Positions 21,881 to 35,175 are shown, counted from the stretch's first letter. The stretch is DNA of 64,000 nt from Manihot esculenta (GCF_001659605.2 NC_035176.2:24298716-24362715); one strand, 5' to 3'. Translations and numbers: made by a program. The notes: generated by a model from the sequence alone, not told the origin.

Positions 21881-24800
21881 AAAATTAATATTATAAAATT
21901 AAATTAAATTAAAATTATTTAATTATTTAATTTTAATTTTATTCATATGAAAATTAAATCAAAATCATATCCAATCCATATAGAATATGAAAACATATTA
22001 AAATTATGAAGTTATCTTAAATGAAATACATTTATTAAAATTAAATACATTTATTTGTGTGAAAAAACTTAAATGGAATATAAAAAAGGTAGTAGGAATA
22101 TTATTGATGTATGAAATTATGAAGTTATATCTATTGATTGAAGAATTTGATCCTTGAAGAGTTTTCAAAAACTTGATTATTAAATTTGTTTAATTAAAGA
22201 CAAAAAAAAACATTAGAATTAAATACATTAAATGTTAGGAATGGGAGCATTAAATAAATGTGTCCTGTTTATCATGCCCCACAATCAACCTCCTCGATTA
22301 ATGTTTAGCTTTTGCTTGCTGCCTCGTCCATCTTAAATACAAAAAAAAATAAAATAAAATTCAATGCATTAATTGCCGTTTGATCATTAGTCAGTCAAAT
22401 AAACGCTGAGGAGGCGTGTCTAAACGACATGTCATATTAAATACGAGGGCTCACACTTTCCTTGTCATTTACTACAATACGTCGCGCTTACGTTTATGAT
22501 TCATTAAATGCCGCCTCTCGATCATGTCGATTCTGCCACGTGGCAGTCTTTGGTTGCATAGTCGGATTGAGATAGGCTGATTTTTTTATTTTCCCATTAT
22601 TATTTTAAAATTAAAAAGAAGAAAATTTGTGAAAGGAAAAAAGAAATAATGGATGTTGACGTAGCTTATTAATTGCAGGTTGGCTGTGGGATGCTGACAT
22701 CAAAATAATAATAAATAGTAAAAGAGGGTGGTTTCTTGAATAAATTTAAAAAATATAAATGAATATATTTAAAATTGAGATATTTCCATCCTTTTAGAAA
22801 AAAAAAATTTAAAATTATACTCCATTGATATTTATTTTGTTATCATTAAATTATTGTCCTTTTGCATATATCCATAATGATATTGATTATCCACTGTACT
22901 CATCACCACTCAACTTGAGATTCATTCGCCCTCTCATCAACCTTTCTCTCTCTCTTCTATCAAAATTCTCTATTTTCTTTCACAAGGCCCAACCGCTTAG
23001 CTGTCATGTTTTTAATTTTCTTAGCTTTTACTTTTACACCCTATTTCAAATGTTTTTTTAGTGTATGATTTTATAAAATAAATTTTTTTGTAGTTTTTAA
23101 AATTTAGTAATTTTTTATTATTTTAAATAAGAATAAAGTTTTTGAATGTATTTTATAATTTTTAAAGAAAAAGTAAGTGGATTGAAATTAAAATTTTAGT
23201 AATTTAGTTTCTTATTGAATTAGGGTTTTAGCTACTATTTCAAAGTGGTTATGAGATGAGAGAGCTTGCATCATAGATCTACAGCTTGGTGGTTGTTTTG
23301 GCTGGTTGTTGGAAAGGATTTTTACTCATCCTCTTCTCCTGTAAGCCGCAGCCTGATTCACCCTCTTTTTTGTATATTGACGTAAATTCTGCTCTTTTCG
23401 ATTACTTGCTATAGTCTGTAATGATTTGAGATCCAAAAAATAAAATTTTTTCATGATCCTGTGATCTTAAAAAAAACTTAACTTTAGAGGAGAGTACTTC
23501 CTCCCTTTTATCCTCTTTCTTCTCCTTCACGTGAGAGGGCCTTACCGCTATAGGACCACCTACTCCTGGGTGCAGGTCCGTACTTATGAACAACCCCAGA
23601 ACCCTCACTGTGTCAGGCAAGCATTTAATTCCCTTCAACATGCGAGTGGACAGAGCTGCGAAATGACTGAACCCACATTCTTTTTCTCTTGTGACCGGAT
23701 TTAAGGAAAAAGGGCCGAAACCTAGGAAAGGGTTGGTTTTAAAGCTGAAATGGGATGGGCCGACTTGATTGAATGACTGAAATAGGAGTCTGGTTAGAAG
23801 GATGAACGGATTGGGTCTGACTTATTCGGGGGCTTAGGAGCCTCCTAATTATGGGCTGCTACTATCGGCCCGGCCTCGAAATGGGATGAAGAAGCTCAGC
23901 GGTCACAGTCTACTTCCCTCCTCTTTGGTGTGAAGACGTTAGAAACTAAGCAGAGAGCATCCCTCACTTGCTAAAGCACAAATATTGTATATACAATGAT
24001 TATATTGTACTTGATCTTTATATTTTGTATTAAAAACTAATTTATTTTACTAAATTATTCTCAATGTTAATGAATTCTAGTCTTATAAAATAAATCTACT
24101 TATTTTTTTATATATATTAAAAATATATAGTTAATATTATATTAAAACAATAAATTTTATATTTTCTTACTATATTCTCTACCCATATTGTTTTATTATT
24201 AAATTATTTTTTAAATTAATAAACTTTACACTTTCGATTCATATTTAAAAAATATATCAATTAAAACAAAAGATATTTTATAAGAACGTATTTAAAATTT
24301 GTCTAAACCCATAAAGTAATTCCTCATTAAATTTTGTATAATAACTTAATTTAATATTTAGAAATAATATAATTAATCGATTTTTCTATTAAATTAGAAA
24401 TTAAACTGCTATTAATATGAAATAAATGATAGAATTGCACTTCCATCAATTGAGCACTCCATTGAGCAGACCTTTCGTCACACAAACCTGAATATGACGC
24501 TCTATTGAGCATTACCAAAGCAGAATTATGAAAAAATAACATAAAACTTACAATGAATTATGAAAAATAAAAATAAACATATTTTTATGTAATAAAGGGA
24601 TAAACATAATCAATTAGAAATGAAAACAATCAATTTTTTTTTTAAAATTTAAATCTTTAAAAAATAAATAAATAAACAACATCATTAATTGCCCACAAAT
24701 TCAGTGCCAAAAAAAATCCAAAATATCAGTCACATGTGATCTATCATGTATACTTCCAAATAAAAGTCTGTTAAATCCATATTTCCAATTAGCTACACAC

Positions 24801-24989
24801 CAAATTTCAACCCTCTAAACTATTATCCTGGTCCCCCTCCCTATCCTCAAAATTATTTCAAATTAATAAATATACATATTTAAAATAAAATAAAATAAAA
24901 TAAATCCATTTTTCATTCACAAAAAACTTAATATTTGCAAAAGAAAGCATAATTATAAATAATATGAATTTGAAAATTAATAAAAGTGA
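21881..24989. other. intergenic DNA with GC-richer repeat-like patches
   Basis: Mostly AT-rich. A GC-richer patch at 22240-22560 contains CACGTGGCAGTC and GAGGAGGCGTGTC and may be LTR U3 sequence of the Tat remnant. A second patch at 23400-23960 has repeat-like composition (GGCCGACTTGATTG, CGGCCCGGCCTCG), with an unrecognised 79-codon frame on the minus strand (23402-23641). No gene could be supported. Confidence 0.35.
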
Positions 24990-26450
24990 TCATGCATTGA
25001 GATCAATTCTTGGCTTCTTCAATAGAAATGGAGATGGAACAGTGGAATTACAGCGAGGGCATTTAGGGTTAGCCTTCAATATCATCACATACATCAAACA
25101 CCCTGGACATCCAGCAGCAAACATCCCTTTATCACCTTTGATCTCTTTTTCTTCTTTTTCTTCTTTTTCTACGCTGTCGTTTTGATCTCTCAGCTCTAGT
25201 TCAGTTTGTGATGATCGTTTCTTGCTGTTGGTCTCTTTCTCAGCTCTTTGTAGAGCAGATTTGACCTTGTCGAGAGTACAGACGCTTTGGCAATGGCTTG
25301 AAGGATGAAGCTTCAGTTCCAGGCAGCTTTCTTCTAAGAATTTCAACGGTGGAGATTCTTTAGTGTTGTCTTGGATCGTTGATTCTGGAAATTTATTAGA
25401 GTTTCTCTTCTCAAACAATAATGATAATGGCGTGTTTGGAGAGCTGCATCTCTGCGGATACACCATTCCTGCTGTCTGCATACAAAACCCATTTCACTCA
25501 TTTAATTTCTCTGCTAAATACATCAATTCTTATCTAAATTTAGTCTCCTGCATATTAAAAATACGTATAAAATAAATGAAATATATAATAATCATTTCAT
25601 CCCATAATTTTTTATATTTTTTATTTATTCTAAAATTATTATTTATTTTCTATTTTGTTTACATTATAATTATATATAAATTAACTATTATAATCTTATT
25701 TTCAAATTTTAAAGTTTTAGTTTCAAAGATAATTGATTTAGAAATTAAATTCTTAGAGTTTGGAATTAATTTTACTGATGAAGATCAGTTATTCATAATG
25801 TTTTGCCTCTTACTTATTAATTAAGTAATATATAAAAAAAAAACTCTTTAAAATGAAATTAAATAAAAAAAATGAAGCAGACTGAATCTTAAGTCTTAAT
25901 TATTTCAATAAATGCAATTTTAATTAACACAAAACAATTTAAAAAACTGAAGCTAGGCTAAATAGGCATAATTCTCTTCAATTTCTGAGCAAGTGCTGTG
26001 AATTAAAAAAAAAAAAAAGGAAATCATCAAAAAACCAGAACAATTCTCTGAAGTGAACAGAAAATTGTCAACCATAATGAATTACTAGGAATGTAAACCT
26101 ATAAAAAGAAGTTTGACATGAAAAAGAAAAGAGGCAAACGTTTATTCCATTAAAAAATTTTCATGAAAAAATTAGAGGAAGAAAACAAAAACCCAGAAAT
26201 TAGAAGAAAAAAGAAATAAATTAAGGGGTTTTGCAGAGAGCATGATGAGAAAATAGAAGAAGGAAAGGGAGAAAGAAGGAAGAAAAGGGACCTGCAAATG
26301 AAGAGGGATTTCGGAGCAGGATTTAGGGAGGCGTAAATCGAGATCCAAAGGGGCAGAGTTTCCAACTTTAGATAAGCCTCCAAGCAAATCCCTAGTGATG
26401 AGAATCTCTGAATTTCGAGTCTTCACCAGGGAACTCACGTCTGCAGCCAT
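24990..26450 (-). CDS. GIR1-like zinc-ribbon protein with EAR repression motifs (two exons)
   Basis: Two exons, 26450-26292 and 25475-24990, are joined by an 816-bp intron with GT (26291-26290) and AG (25477-25476) borders in phase 0, giving 214 residues. The start MAADVSSLV at 26450 has a purine-rich context (GAGGAAATGG). An LDLDL motif (about residues 35-39) and LELKL (about 105-109) fit the LxLxL EAR motif that recruits TOPLESS corepressors. A Lys/Glu-rich stretch follows (about 153-170), then a C-terminal zinc-ribbon-like block, CPGCLMYVMILKANPKCPRC (176-195), and the tail PRIDLNA. The CPxCLMYVM...PKCPxC block is the signature of plant GL2-interacting repressor (GIR1/2)-like proteins, some annotated under unrelated names. 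Nuclear corepressor-adaptor function is inferred from the family. The join across the splice site restores family-like sequence (LHLQ then TAGMVYPQRC). It is the only convincing host gene here; neighbours are repeats. Confidence 0.85.
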
Positions 26451-26564
26451 TTCCTCTCCCTTCTTCTAATATTTTTTGCGTTTTGTGATTGCAGAAGTAA
26501 ATGGCTGATAGCTTAAGACACAAACAAACACTAGGCAAAGGCTATAGCTACAAAACTACTCCCA

Positions 26565-26571
26565 TAAATAG
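26565..26571 (-). promoter_or_regulatory. possible TATA element of the GIR1-like gene
   Basis: TATTTAT on the minus strand lies about 115 bases upstream of the ATG, a usual distance for a TATA box plus short 5' leader. In AT-rich DNA such words are common, so this is tentative. Confidence 0.3.
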
Positions 26572-27841
26572 ACATAGGGATGCAGATGGGGTAGGGTATC
26601 AAAAAAATTAAATTATCTAAATTTAAATTTAATTTATATAAACAACCACTAAATTCATTTTAAACTCTATAAAAAATTAATCTAAAATAATTGAATACGT
26701 TTTAAATTTTATTATTATTACCAAATAGAATTCGAATGCTTTAATTTTATATATTTTAATTAATAATTTATATAAAAGATAATTTTTATCAATAGTTTTC
26801 ATTTAAAAATTTAATATTTTTAAAAAATATTTAAATTTTTATTTTTAAATTAAAAAATATAAAAAAATATATAAATATTATTATAAAATATATTTTTTAT
26901 ATTAAATTAATTATTTATATAAACAGACTTGACATAGAAAATTATATATATAAAATCTGAATCCAATTCGAATCTGTATAGTAGATATTATTTTTTTAAA
27001 TACGAATCTATCTCAAACACAATTATAGTTATCTAAACTCATCTTATTAGAGTTCAGTCAAATTGAACATTCGAAAATAAATACAATTATAACCATCCAA
27101 GTCCATTCTATTAGAATTCAGTCAGATCCAACGTCGATAAATATCTTATGCTACCATTCCTAAATAAACCCATAGACTCTTCCAATAAATCAATAATAAT
27201 AACGATAGAAATTACTTTTTTCACTTCTGTATATTCGAATCTATAATTTTATTTTTTTATTTAATTATTTTAAATTTATTGTCAATTTTATTTTTTTAAA
27301 CTACACTAACATATAAATTAACTATTATAATTTTATTTTAAAATTTTTTTTAAAATATCTTTTAATATTTAATAAAATTTAATATATTTAAGACGAATAT
27401 AATTAAAAAGTTGATAAAAAATTATATTTTTAATACGTATGAAAAAATAAAATAAATAAAAATTGTTAGATGAAAAATATATATATATTTTTTAATAAAA
27501 TATATTAAATATATCCAAAATAATACATAAGCTTACAAAAAAAAAAGCATAACATCAGAATTTTAGAATGTGGATTACATTTTTTTTACTTGGCATTATT
27601 TAGTATTTTAACTGTAATTTAAAGAGTAAATTTAAAACAAAAAATAAAATATCATATTTTTAATTTTGCTATATAATTTAGAGGCAATTTTAACTTTTTA
27701 GCCATAATTTTTACTTTTATTTTTATAACAATTTAATTTATGGTTAATTTAGTTATAAATAATATCTTTTATTTTATTTTCCTTAATATATCCTCATCTC
27801 ATAATAATGCACTTCCAATACCTTATATTGTCAAATTATTC

Positions 27842-27930
27842 TTTTTTTTTTTTTTGAAATAGGGGTTGGGGGAGTCGAACCTTAGACCTTTCAAGACTAC
27901 AGGATGCACTTTTCACCAAGGCTAAAAAAT
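27842..27930 (-). mobile_element. tRNA-derived SINE remnant
   Basis: On the minus strand TTAGCCTTGGTGAAAAG (A-box-like) is followed by a perfect RNA polymerase III B-box, GGTTCGACTCC (complement of 27871-27881), and the sequence ends in an A-run (complement of the T-run at 27842-27855). The size and layout fit a truncated plant SINE. No target duplication was resolved. Confidence 0.5.
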
Positions 27931-28309
27931 TAGTAATTTTATTTTTTGAAATAATAAATTTAACTATTTTAATATACGAAAATATATATTAATAAATTTT
28001 ATAGATAAACTACATCCTTAAAATTGGTGGCTTACAAATTACAATTTGAAAAAAAATAAAAAAGTAAAGCAAGCATAGGTTTTTAAGGAGAAGGAATACA
28101 CTTATGTGATTATATATTAGCTATATTTAATATATATCAATCAGCCAATCAATCTCAACCAAAAATTATTTTTTAAAAAAATAAATATATTTATATTCAT
28201 AAATAATTTTATTCAATTATTAAATTAATATCTAAATATTCTTAATCTTAAAATATAAATATATATATATATTTAGGAGAAAAATATTTGGATCAAATTA
28301 AAAAAATAG

Positions 28310-28400
28310 ATCGAATCGAATTAATTTAAAATTTAAATCGATCAAATTAAATTAAATTAAATCAAATCGATTCGATTCGATTCGATTCGATTTAATTTCT
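28310..28400. repeat. ATTCG/AAATCGAT simple-sequence-rich repeat
   Basis: Tandem ATTCG units (ATTCGATTCGATTCGATTCG around 28370) flanked by AATTAAATTAAATTAAAT and AAATCGATC words. It is a low-complexity repeat, possibly the end of a transposon whose other end was not found. Confidence 0.5.
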
Positions 28401-31400
28401 AATTAAAATTGATTTTTAAATCGAGTAGATGAATGTTAACCATATATACTCCATCATTTATATTTGGACGTATCCAACTAGAGATATGAAAAGCGCCTAT
28501 TGGATGAGATAAGGAGCAAATATTTTTACAAGAATAAATTAAAAGAAATTTATTTTCATTATTATATAATAAAAATAGTTATTAGATTAATAATTTAGTG
28601 GTTAATATTTGTCACTTATTCAAATACATTTATATCTTTTTGAATTTTTAATATAAAAATAATAAATAAATATTTTCTCATTTTGAATTTTTTTATAAAT
28701 AAGTAAAAATTCAATAACTGCAATTATTTATTTTTATTTTATATTAATTGTATAAAAATTATATTTTTATTATATATTTTTATTTGATATTATATAAATA
28801 ATTTTTAATGCCAAATTAATCCCAAATAATATATGTTTATTATAGACTTTAATTTGAATTAATTTAATATTAAACTTAAGAAAATAACTATTTTATGAAT
28901 AAAATAAAAATTAAAGTCTAATTTTTTTTATAAAAAAAAAACATTTTTAAAAAAATATTGCAAATACTTTAAAATAAAACAAATATGTTGGGAAAGGGAA
29001 AGGATAGTAAAGAGAGGAATTCAAAAGTAAGCATTAAATAATGAGCGGATGGAGGTGGGGCCATCATAAAAGTCATGAGAGAAATTTCAATGTGTTGCAC
29101 AGCCCCCCTCATTAATTGCATCTATTTATTGCTTTTTGTTTTCTTTATTTTATGACTTTTAAGCCTTCTTCTGCCCTTCATTATTGGCCAATTTTCTTTT
29201 TCTTCCACTCTCCCTTATATGCGCGTGTCTTACACGTCTCTCATCCGTCATATCGTCTTCCCATGAAACACACGCCTGTTACATTGTACAGTGTAGACTT
29301 TTCTTCCTCACAAATTGTCAGTTTCCATCCATTACTTATTTCTAAATAATTACTCCGTCCGTAGATGCATTTATAATTATTTTTAAAAAATATTATTTAA
29401 TTTTAATATCATAAAAAAATTTATTAATTATTTTTTAATTTTAAAAAATTAATTATTTAGTAAATATAATCATTAAATATTTTACTATTTTATTTATATA
29501 ATTTAAAAAATTTATTAATTAATATTTTTATCTTATAAAGAATTTACTGATTAATTTTTTATATTAATTTATAATATTTTATAATTAAAATTAATTAATA
29601 AATTTTTTTAAAAAGTTATTTTTCAGAAAAAGTTATTTTTAAATTTTTATTAATAATACTATATAATTTTATTAATATTTAAATTTTATAAAATTTATTT
29701 TCCTTATCCAATTTATATATATATATTTTTTAAATATAGAGTTCTAATAAATATATATTTACACGTCATAATAAATAAAATTTTTATAATTGATTTTAAA
29801 TGAGCCTCATAAATTTGATCGTTACATAAATTGACGAATTCAACTCTTTCGTTTGCGTAAATAAAGGAGAAAAGTTGCACTTATTTTTAAGATGATGTGC
29901 AACACATATCCTATTTTCATTTAAGGTAAATTACTATGAATCCATTTTTAAATTCATTAAATTATTTTATTTTAAAATTATTCAATTAAAATATTTTTAT
30001 ATCTCATAAAATTCAATTATTTAATTTTTTATTATAAAAATTATTAATCACTTTAAATATTTATATTTTTAATCTCAATAATTTTAATTATATGTATTAT
30101 TTTGTCTTTGTAATTATAGGTTCATGATGGACTAAAAATTTTAATATTATAAAATATATTTTAAATATTTGAGTGATTTTGAAAAAATTAATTAATAAAT
30201 TTTTTAAAATTTAAGCTTTTATTTATTTATGTTATTATTAAATATTTTATTAAAGAGAAAAACTATTAAATTTTTGGGTGATGTAATGAGATGCATTTAA
30301 ATGCATAAATGCATGTAAAACACCTTCAACAATTTATACAATTCAAATGATACAACTCTTAAATCTTTTTCATGGTTTTGATACCAAAACATTTAATTTT
30401 TTAAATAATATTCTTTTCTTTATTACATATTTCAGTCAAAATATGCTTATTATATTTAATTTAACTAAAATAAAATTGAACCGTCATCGATTAATATGCA
30501 AAGGAGAAAATGTGAAGTGGTTAGCTTAGCAACCGTTCCGACTTCAAATTTAACTAAAATAAAATTGAGCTATAATTGGTTAATTTACAAAAAAACGTAA
30601 GATAGTTAGCGTGACACTCAAGTTAGTAAAGTAATAGGATGAGCGAATATAATAAATTATTTAAAATTTAGAATGGTTGTGTAAAAGCGCATACCTTAAT
30701 TTATATGCATATTGACTTTTATACTATAAAAATGTGGAGTTGGTTATTAAATCTTTTAGAAATTTAACTAATATTGACCGTTGGATAAGAGTGGGTAAAA
30801 GATCTTATGATTTTAAGTGCAATAGAATCTGCTGGATTGTATCCACTAACGTGTGTATTAGCTTATCATACTCTTATTATATAGTTCTATTTTATAGTGA
30901 CTAATTTACCAAAAATTGAAAAATTAATTTTTGACTAATTTTAAACAATCTTATTATTTACTCTCATTCATATATATAATATAAATTATATGTAAAATAA
31001 AGGATGATAAAAAAATATGAATATATTAATTAATAATAATAATTCAATTAAAATAATATTTAAATAAATAATTTTTATTTTATTTTTATATATAATATAT
31101 CACGAAATATTGATTTCCAATCTAAGATACTAATTTTATATTTTTATATATAATTTTTTTGTTCAATTCATTATTTTTTAAAAAAATTAATTTAATTTAC
31201 AATGTAAAAAATATCAAGGATATCTTCGATTAATTTAAGTTTAAATAGACAATATTAAATTAAATTTTTTTAAAATGATAATAAAATATAATTTAACTTA
31301 TGATAAAATTTGAATAAAAATAATTTAATATTAAGGAAATTCTTCTATAATAAAAATTAATCTATTATCATTTAAATATTAAAGAATTTATTTTAAATTT

Positions 31401-32311
31401 AAATTTAAATAAAATACTAATATAATTAATAATTAAATTAAAAATTTTAAATAACAATAAATTTATAATTAATAAAATATTTTAAAAATAATTTAAAAAG
31501 TCCCAATATTCCACGTTCAATGCAAATTTTTAATCAATAAGACAACTATTGAGAAATCCGTTTTAAATATGAGAGCATGATAACTGCGGTTTGACTCTTA
31601 TTTAATTTTTATGCTCGTTAAAATCGAGGCGGAAGAAAAAAAAAAGTCAAATCTTAAAAATCATAGGACAAATAAATATGTGCATACTTGGGAAAATGAA
31701 TTTACTATTATGCATTTTTCTTTTTATAAAAAAAAATATTTCTTATTTTTTTAATGAAAAATGTGTTTACCTATCAATAATATAAAATTATTGTTAAATT
31801 TAAAATAATATAAAATATTCATAACTTTATAATTAAAAATATATTATTAAAATTTTTATTTACATCTCAATTATTTTACTTTTAAAATTATTTTATTGAG
31901 TACTAAAAATTTATTTTATAATAATATAATTAATTTTAAATAATTATTTAATTTTTATTATAAAATATTATAATATATTATTTGTTACCTAAGAGTTATT
32001 TTTTTATTTAGAAAACAAAATTTTTATTATGAAGGAAAACAATAAAACCCAGTTAAAGCTATTTTTCAAATCTTAATTAAATATTTAAAAACTAGCATAT
32101 TAAATACAACATTCTGCTTTTTATTTTTTTTTTTTTTTAAATCTAATGAGCTCCTCCAATTTTCTATATAAAAGTGACTCACTTTATTTCATAATTTTTA
32201 TATATTTTATTTTTTATATAAATTAAAAAATTATAAATACTATCTTTATATATTTTAATTGTAATAATAAATTAATAACAATAATCTTCATTATTATGGA
32301 GATGGAGTAGT

Positions 32312-33042
32312 TAGGGGTGTAAACGAACCGAGCCGAGCCGAGCCGAGCTTTGAAGAGCTCAAGCTTGGCTCGTTAAAATTTTTTCGAGCTCGAGCCGAAT
32401 TCGAGCTTTACTCATATCGAACTTGAGCCGAGTATTAAGAAGCTCAAACTTGGCTCGTTTAGCAAACGAGTTTAGACGAGTCGAGCTTTTATCGAGCTGA
32501 GTCGAGCTTTTATCGAGCTGAGTCTCAAATAGTTCACGAGTAATTTAATTTATTTACATGTATAATAAATTTTAGTTTAAAACTAATAAGTTTAAAATTA
32601 AAATAATTTTAGTTAAATAAGTATATCTACAAATTATCATGTAAACTTATAAAGATGAGTTTTTAAATCTTAATGATCTAAATATATGCAAGTTTAAGAG
32701 TGTAACTAAACTATATAGAGCTGAATTTTAAAAATTTCAGATTTGACTCATGAAAGTATATGCAGGGTTTGAGCTTATTTCTCTTATGATAATAATTTCA
32801 GTTTACTTAACGAGACTGTTCACGAGCCTATTCGCGAGCCTGCTCATGAATTCAGAAATGTGCAGAGCTCACGAGCCTTAACGAGCCGAATACTATGGAG
32901 CTCAAGTTTGGCTCATTTATCAAACGAGTCTAAAAATTAAGCTCGAGTTTGGCTCGTTTAGAAATCGAGTCGAGCTCGGTCGAGCTTTTATCGAATCGAA
33001 CCTCGAATAGCTCACGAACGGTTTGGTTCATTTACACCCTTA
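32312..33042. mobile_element. nonautonomous hAT element, 731 bp, 8-bp target duplication
   Basis: The left end TAGGGGTGTAAACGAACC and right end GGTTCATTTACACCCTTA form terminal inverted repeats matching at about 19 of 23 positions. Both sides are bordered by the perfect 8-bp duplication GGAGTAGT (32304-32311 and 33043-33050), the size made by hAT transposases. The interior consists of diverged GAGCTCGAGCC and TTGGCTCGTTTA-type words and has no transposase frame, so the element depends on an autonomous relative. The intact target duplication argues for moderate age. Confidence 0.85.
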
Positions 33043-33050
33043 GGAGTAGT

Positions 33051-34734
33051 GGTTTATTTATTTTTCATAACGGATAAAAATATAATTAAATTTATAATTT
33101 TATTAAATATAGAATAAAAATTTCATTAAATTATATTTAAAAATTAAATTTTTTAACAATTTTAAAATACAACATACAAAATTGTTATTTTAGTAAGTAG
33201 TATTAATGTAATAATTTCACAATTGATACTAAAACATTTTTACCTAAAATTTGTAATTATACTTTTTACCTAAATCTTAAAACATAGTTAGTGTAACTAT
33301 ATCTTTTTTAATATAAAATGAGAATATTAATTTTTTTAAAACAATAAAATTATTATAAATAACATTAAGCAAAAAATATACTTAGTGTTAATGGAGCATG
33401 TACGTAAGAGTAGTCCACAATTAATGTGGTTCAAAGGACAAAAAATATTTGCATCTTTTGCAGATCTAGTGAAAGTGAATACATCCCCTTCTTTAAATGA
33501 TAAAAATGGACAAATGAAATCTACTACCTCTCTAACCTAGTTTGCCATCTAGAACATCTCATTGTTCTGGTGTAAATGTGTCTGCAGACATAATATACTC
33601 TAAAATGAATTGAATGCTCATCACGCTTGAGGGTGATGGTACTTTTTATGGTGCCAAGAAATGTAAACGCCTCTTCATCTAGAATGTTCTGCACACAAAT
33701 AATATATATACTTAAATACATAAATATTTCCAATCAAATACTGTAGTAATGAGAAAAAAAAAAAAACATTTTATATTTCCGATCAAATGACTTGCACTTG
33801 AAAGTGAAAGTCCATGGAATTACAGACAAGTTTATTCATATCACAAATAAAAAATTCAATAATTATAATATATGAATAATAAATATGTAAGAAGATTTCA
33901 CTTATAATACCTTCACAAACCTATAGAGCGCAGATGATAAATTAACTCATTTCTTTTATTATCAAAAATTTTCATTGAAATTTTGTTGCTCGCTAAAATG
34001 TAAACTTAATTAAGTAATTTATTTCAACACCGAAATGAGTTAAAAATTCTCAAACCCCATTTAGCATATATGCATAAACTTTTTATTCTAAAACAAATAC
34101 TTTTCAAAATTCAACATTTGGCATGTATAGCTTAAAAGTTTATTCATTCTCTATTGTACTCTAAAATAGCATTACCAATGGTATTTCTTGTGCAAAATGC
34201 ACAATATATTAATATAAATATATTATGATAAATTTAAAATAAAATAAATATAAATAGAGAATTTTACAATATTTAGATACTAAAAAATCTCTTCTGTGAC
34301 TCTAATATTGAAGACGTCTCCCATTATTCTGTTAAAAAAATACAAGAGTTGATTGAAGATAAATTTGAAGGACAATGCTTAGAAAAATATCTGAAAATGG
34401 AGTTTAATATACGTTTTGAAAGTGCTCGGTGAGGTGTCTGATATTTATAAAAAAATAAAAAGGAAAGAAGAATTCTCAAACAGTGTGATATTTCGTATTC
34501 CACAAAAAAAATGTGTGAGTTTTGAAAATATATTTTAATATTAAGTCTCAAAATAGTATCACCCTTAAATAAAACAGTGTAGTTTTACATGATAATGGGT
34601 TATATTAAGATATAGATAAATGCTTATTTAATTTCAATTAAATATAAAAAAAATTCAATTCTTTAAATTTAAATGGATAAATAATTAATTTAATATAATT
34701 AACCATATATAAAGTAAAGGATTACACATTATAT
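33051..34734. other. AT-rich intergenic DNA
   Basis: No gene supported. A short minus-strand frame at 33524-33733 contains NILDEEAFTFLGTIKSTITL preceded by a plausible acceptor (TGTGTGCAG), which could be an exon relic, but no partner exon was recognised. Confidence 0.35.
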
Positions 34735-35030
34735 ATATAGTGTCATTGTAGGATGTCAATGGTAAATTAATTATTGATAATATAATTTATGTATATAGTA
34801 TCACTATAGGATGTCGATGATAGGTTCATGATACGTATACAATTAATCGATAGTACAATTTATGTATATAGTGTTACTATAGAATGTCAATGGTAGATTA
34901 ATTATACATACACAATTGATCGATAATGCAATTTATATGTATAGTGTCACTATAACATGTCGATAGTAGGTTAATTATACGTACACAATTGATCGATAGT
35001 AGAATTTATGTATATAGTATATAAAGTAGT
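34735..35030. repeat. tandem repeat, about 73-bp unit, four copies
   Basis: The block TAGTGTCACTATAGGATGTC with variants recurs with its GATGTC core near 34752, 34810, 34883 and 34956. A first spacing of 58 (a shortened unit) is followed by two of 73. Each unit includes ACAATTGATCGATAGT and AATTTATGTATATAGT-like words. Confidence 0.75.
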
Positions 35031-35083
35031 GAATTAAATTACATCAATATGATGTTATATTACATCAAAATATTACGTCAATA

Positions 35084-35175
35084 CAGTGTCGTATTACATT
35101 AAAATACATTATATTGCCATGTTATTTGACAGTGTCGTATTACATTAAAATACATTATATTGCCATGTTATTTTT
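35084..35175. repeat. two-copy 46-bp direct tandem duplication
   Basis: CAGTGTCGTATTACATTAAA starts at 35084 and again at 35130, and the following ATACATTATATTGCCATG is identical in both. It looks like a recent slippage or unequal exchange product. Confidence 0.85.

Larger units (their letters stand above)
26580..32303. other. AT-rich intergenic DNA
   Basis: No gene could be supported. Short frames (for example 29116-29349 and 30347-30529, plus strand) have hydrophobic, low-complexity translations without recognisable motifs. Contents noticed are a SINE remnant (27842-27930), an ATTCG-rich repeat (28310-28400), a single Stowaway-like end TACTCCGTCCGT at 29350, and an imperfect direct duplication of about 75 bases (from 30461 and 30550, both starting TTAACTAAAATAAAATTGA). 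Confidence 0.4.

Noticed and set aside
22825..23061. A 78-codon hydrophobic frame
   Set aside because: Leu/Ser/Phe-rich translation of a pyrimidine-rich stretch, no homologue recognised and no splice or promoter context.
23400..23960. Candidate LTR of a Tat/Athila element
   Set aside because: Composition is LTR-like, but no TG...CA ends, primer site or target duplication could be located.
25363..25824. Plus-strand frames over the second exon and intron of the GIR1-like gene
   Set aside because: Antisense or intronic low-complexity sequence; the minus-strand spliced model explains the conserved motifs.
26150..26383. 77-codon frame on the minus strand at the exon 1/intron border
   Set aside because: It is exon 1 read in another frame into the intron; the first exon with a GT donor at 26291 is better supported.
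27842..27930. Functional tRNA gene suggested by the B-box
   Set aside because: No cloverleaf can be drawn and it ends in an A-run; a SINE remnant fits better.
29116..29349. Possible small secreted protein (77 codons, hydrophobic start)
   Set aside because: The translation is Phe/His/Ser-rich with no cysteine pattern or recognisable mature part; insufficient support in AT-rich DNA.
29346..29660. Stowaway-like MITE suggested by TACTCCGTCCGT
   Set aside because: Only one end resembles the terminal repeat; no matching inverted end or TA duplication was found.
33524..33733. Exon with a TGTGTGCAG acceptor on the minus strand
   Set aside because: One short unrecognised exon without partner exons or a family match; not enough for a gene call.
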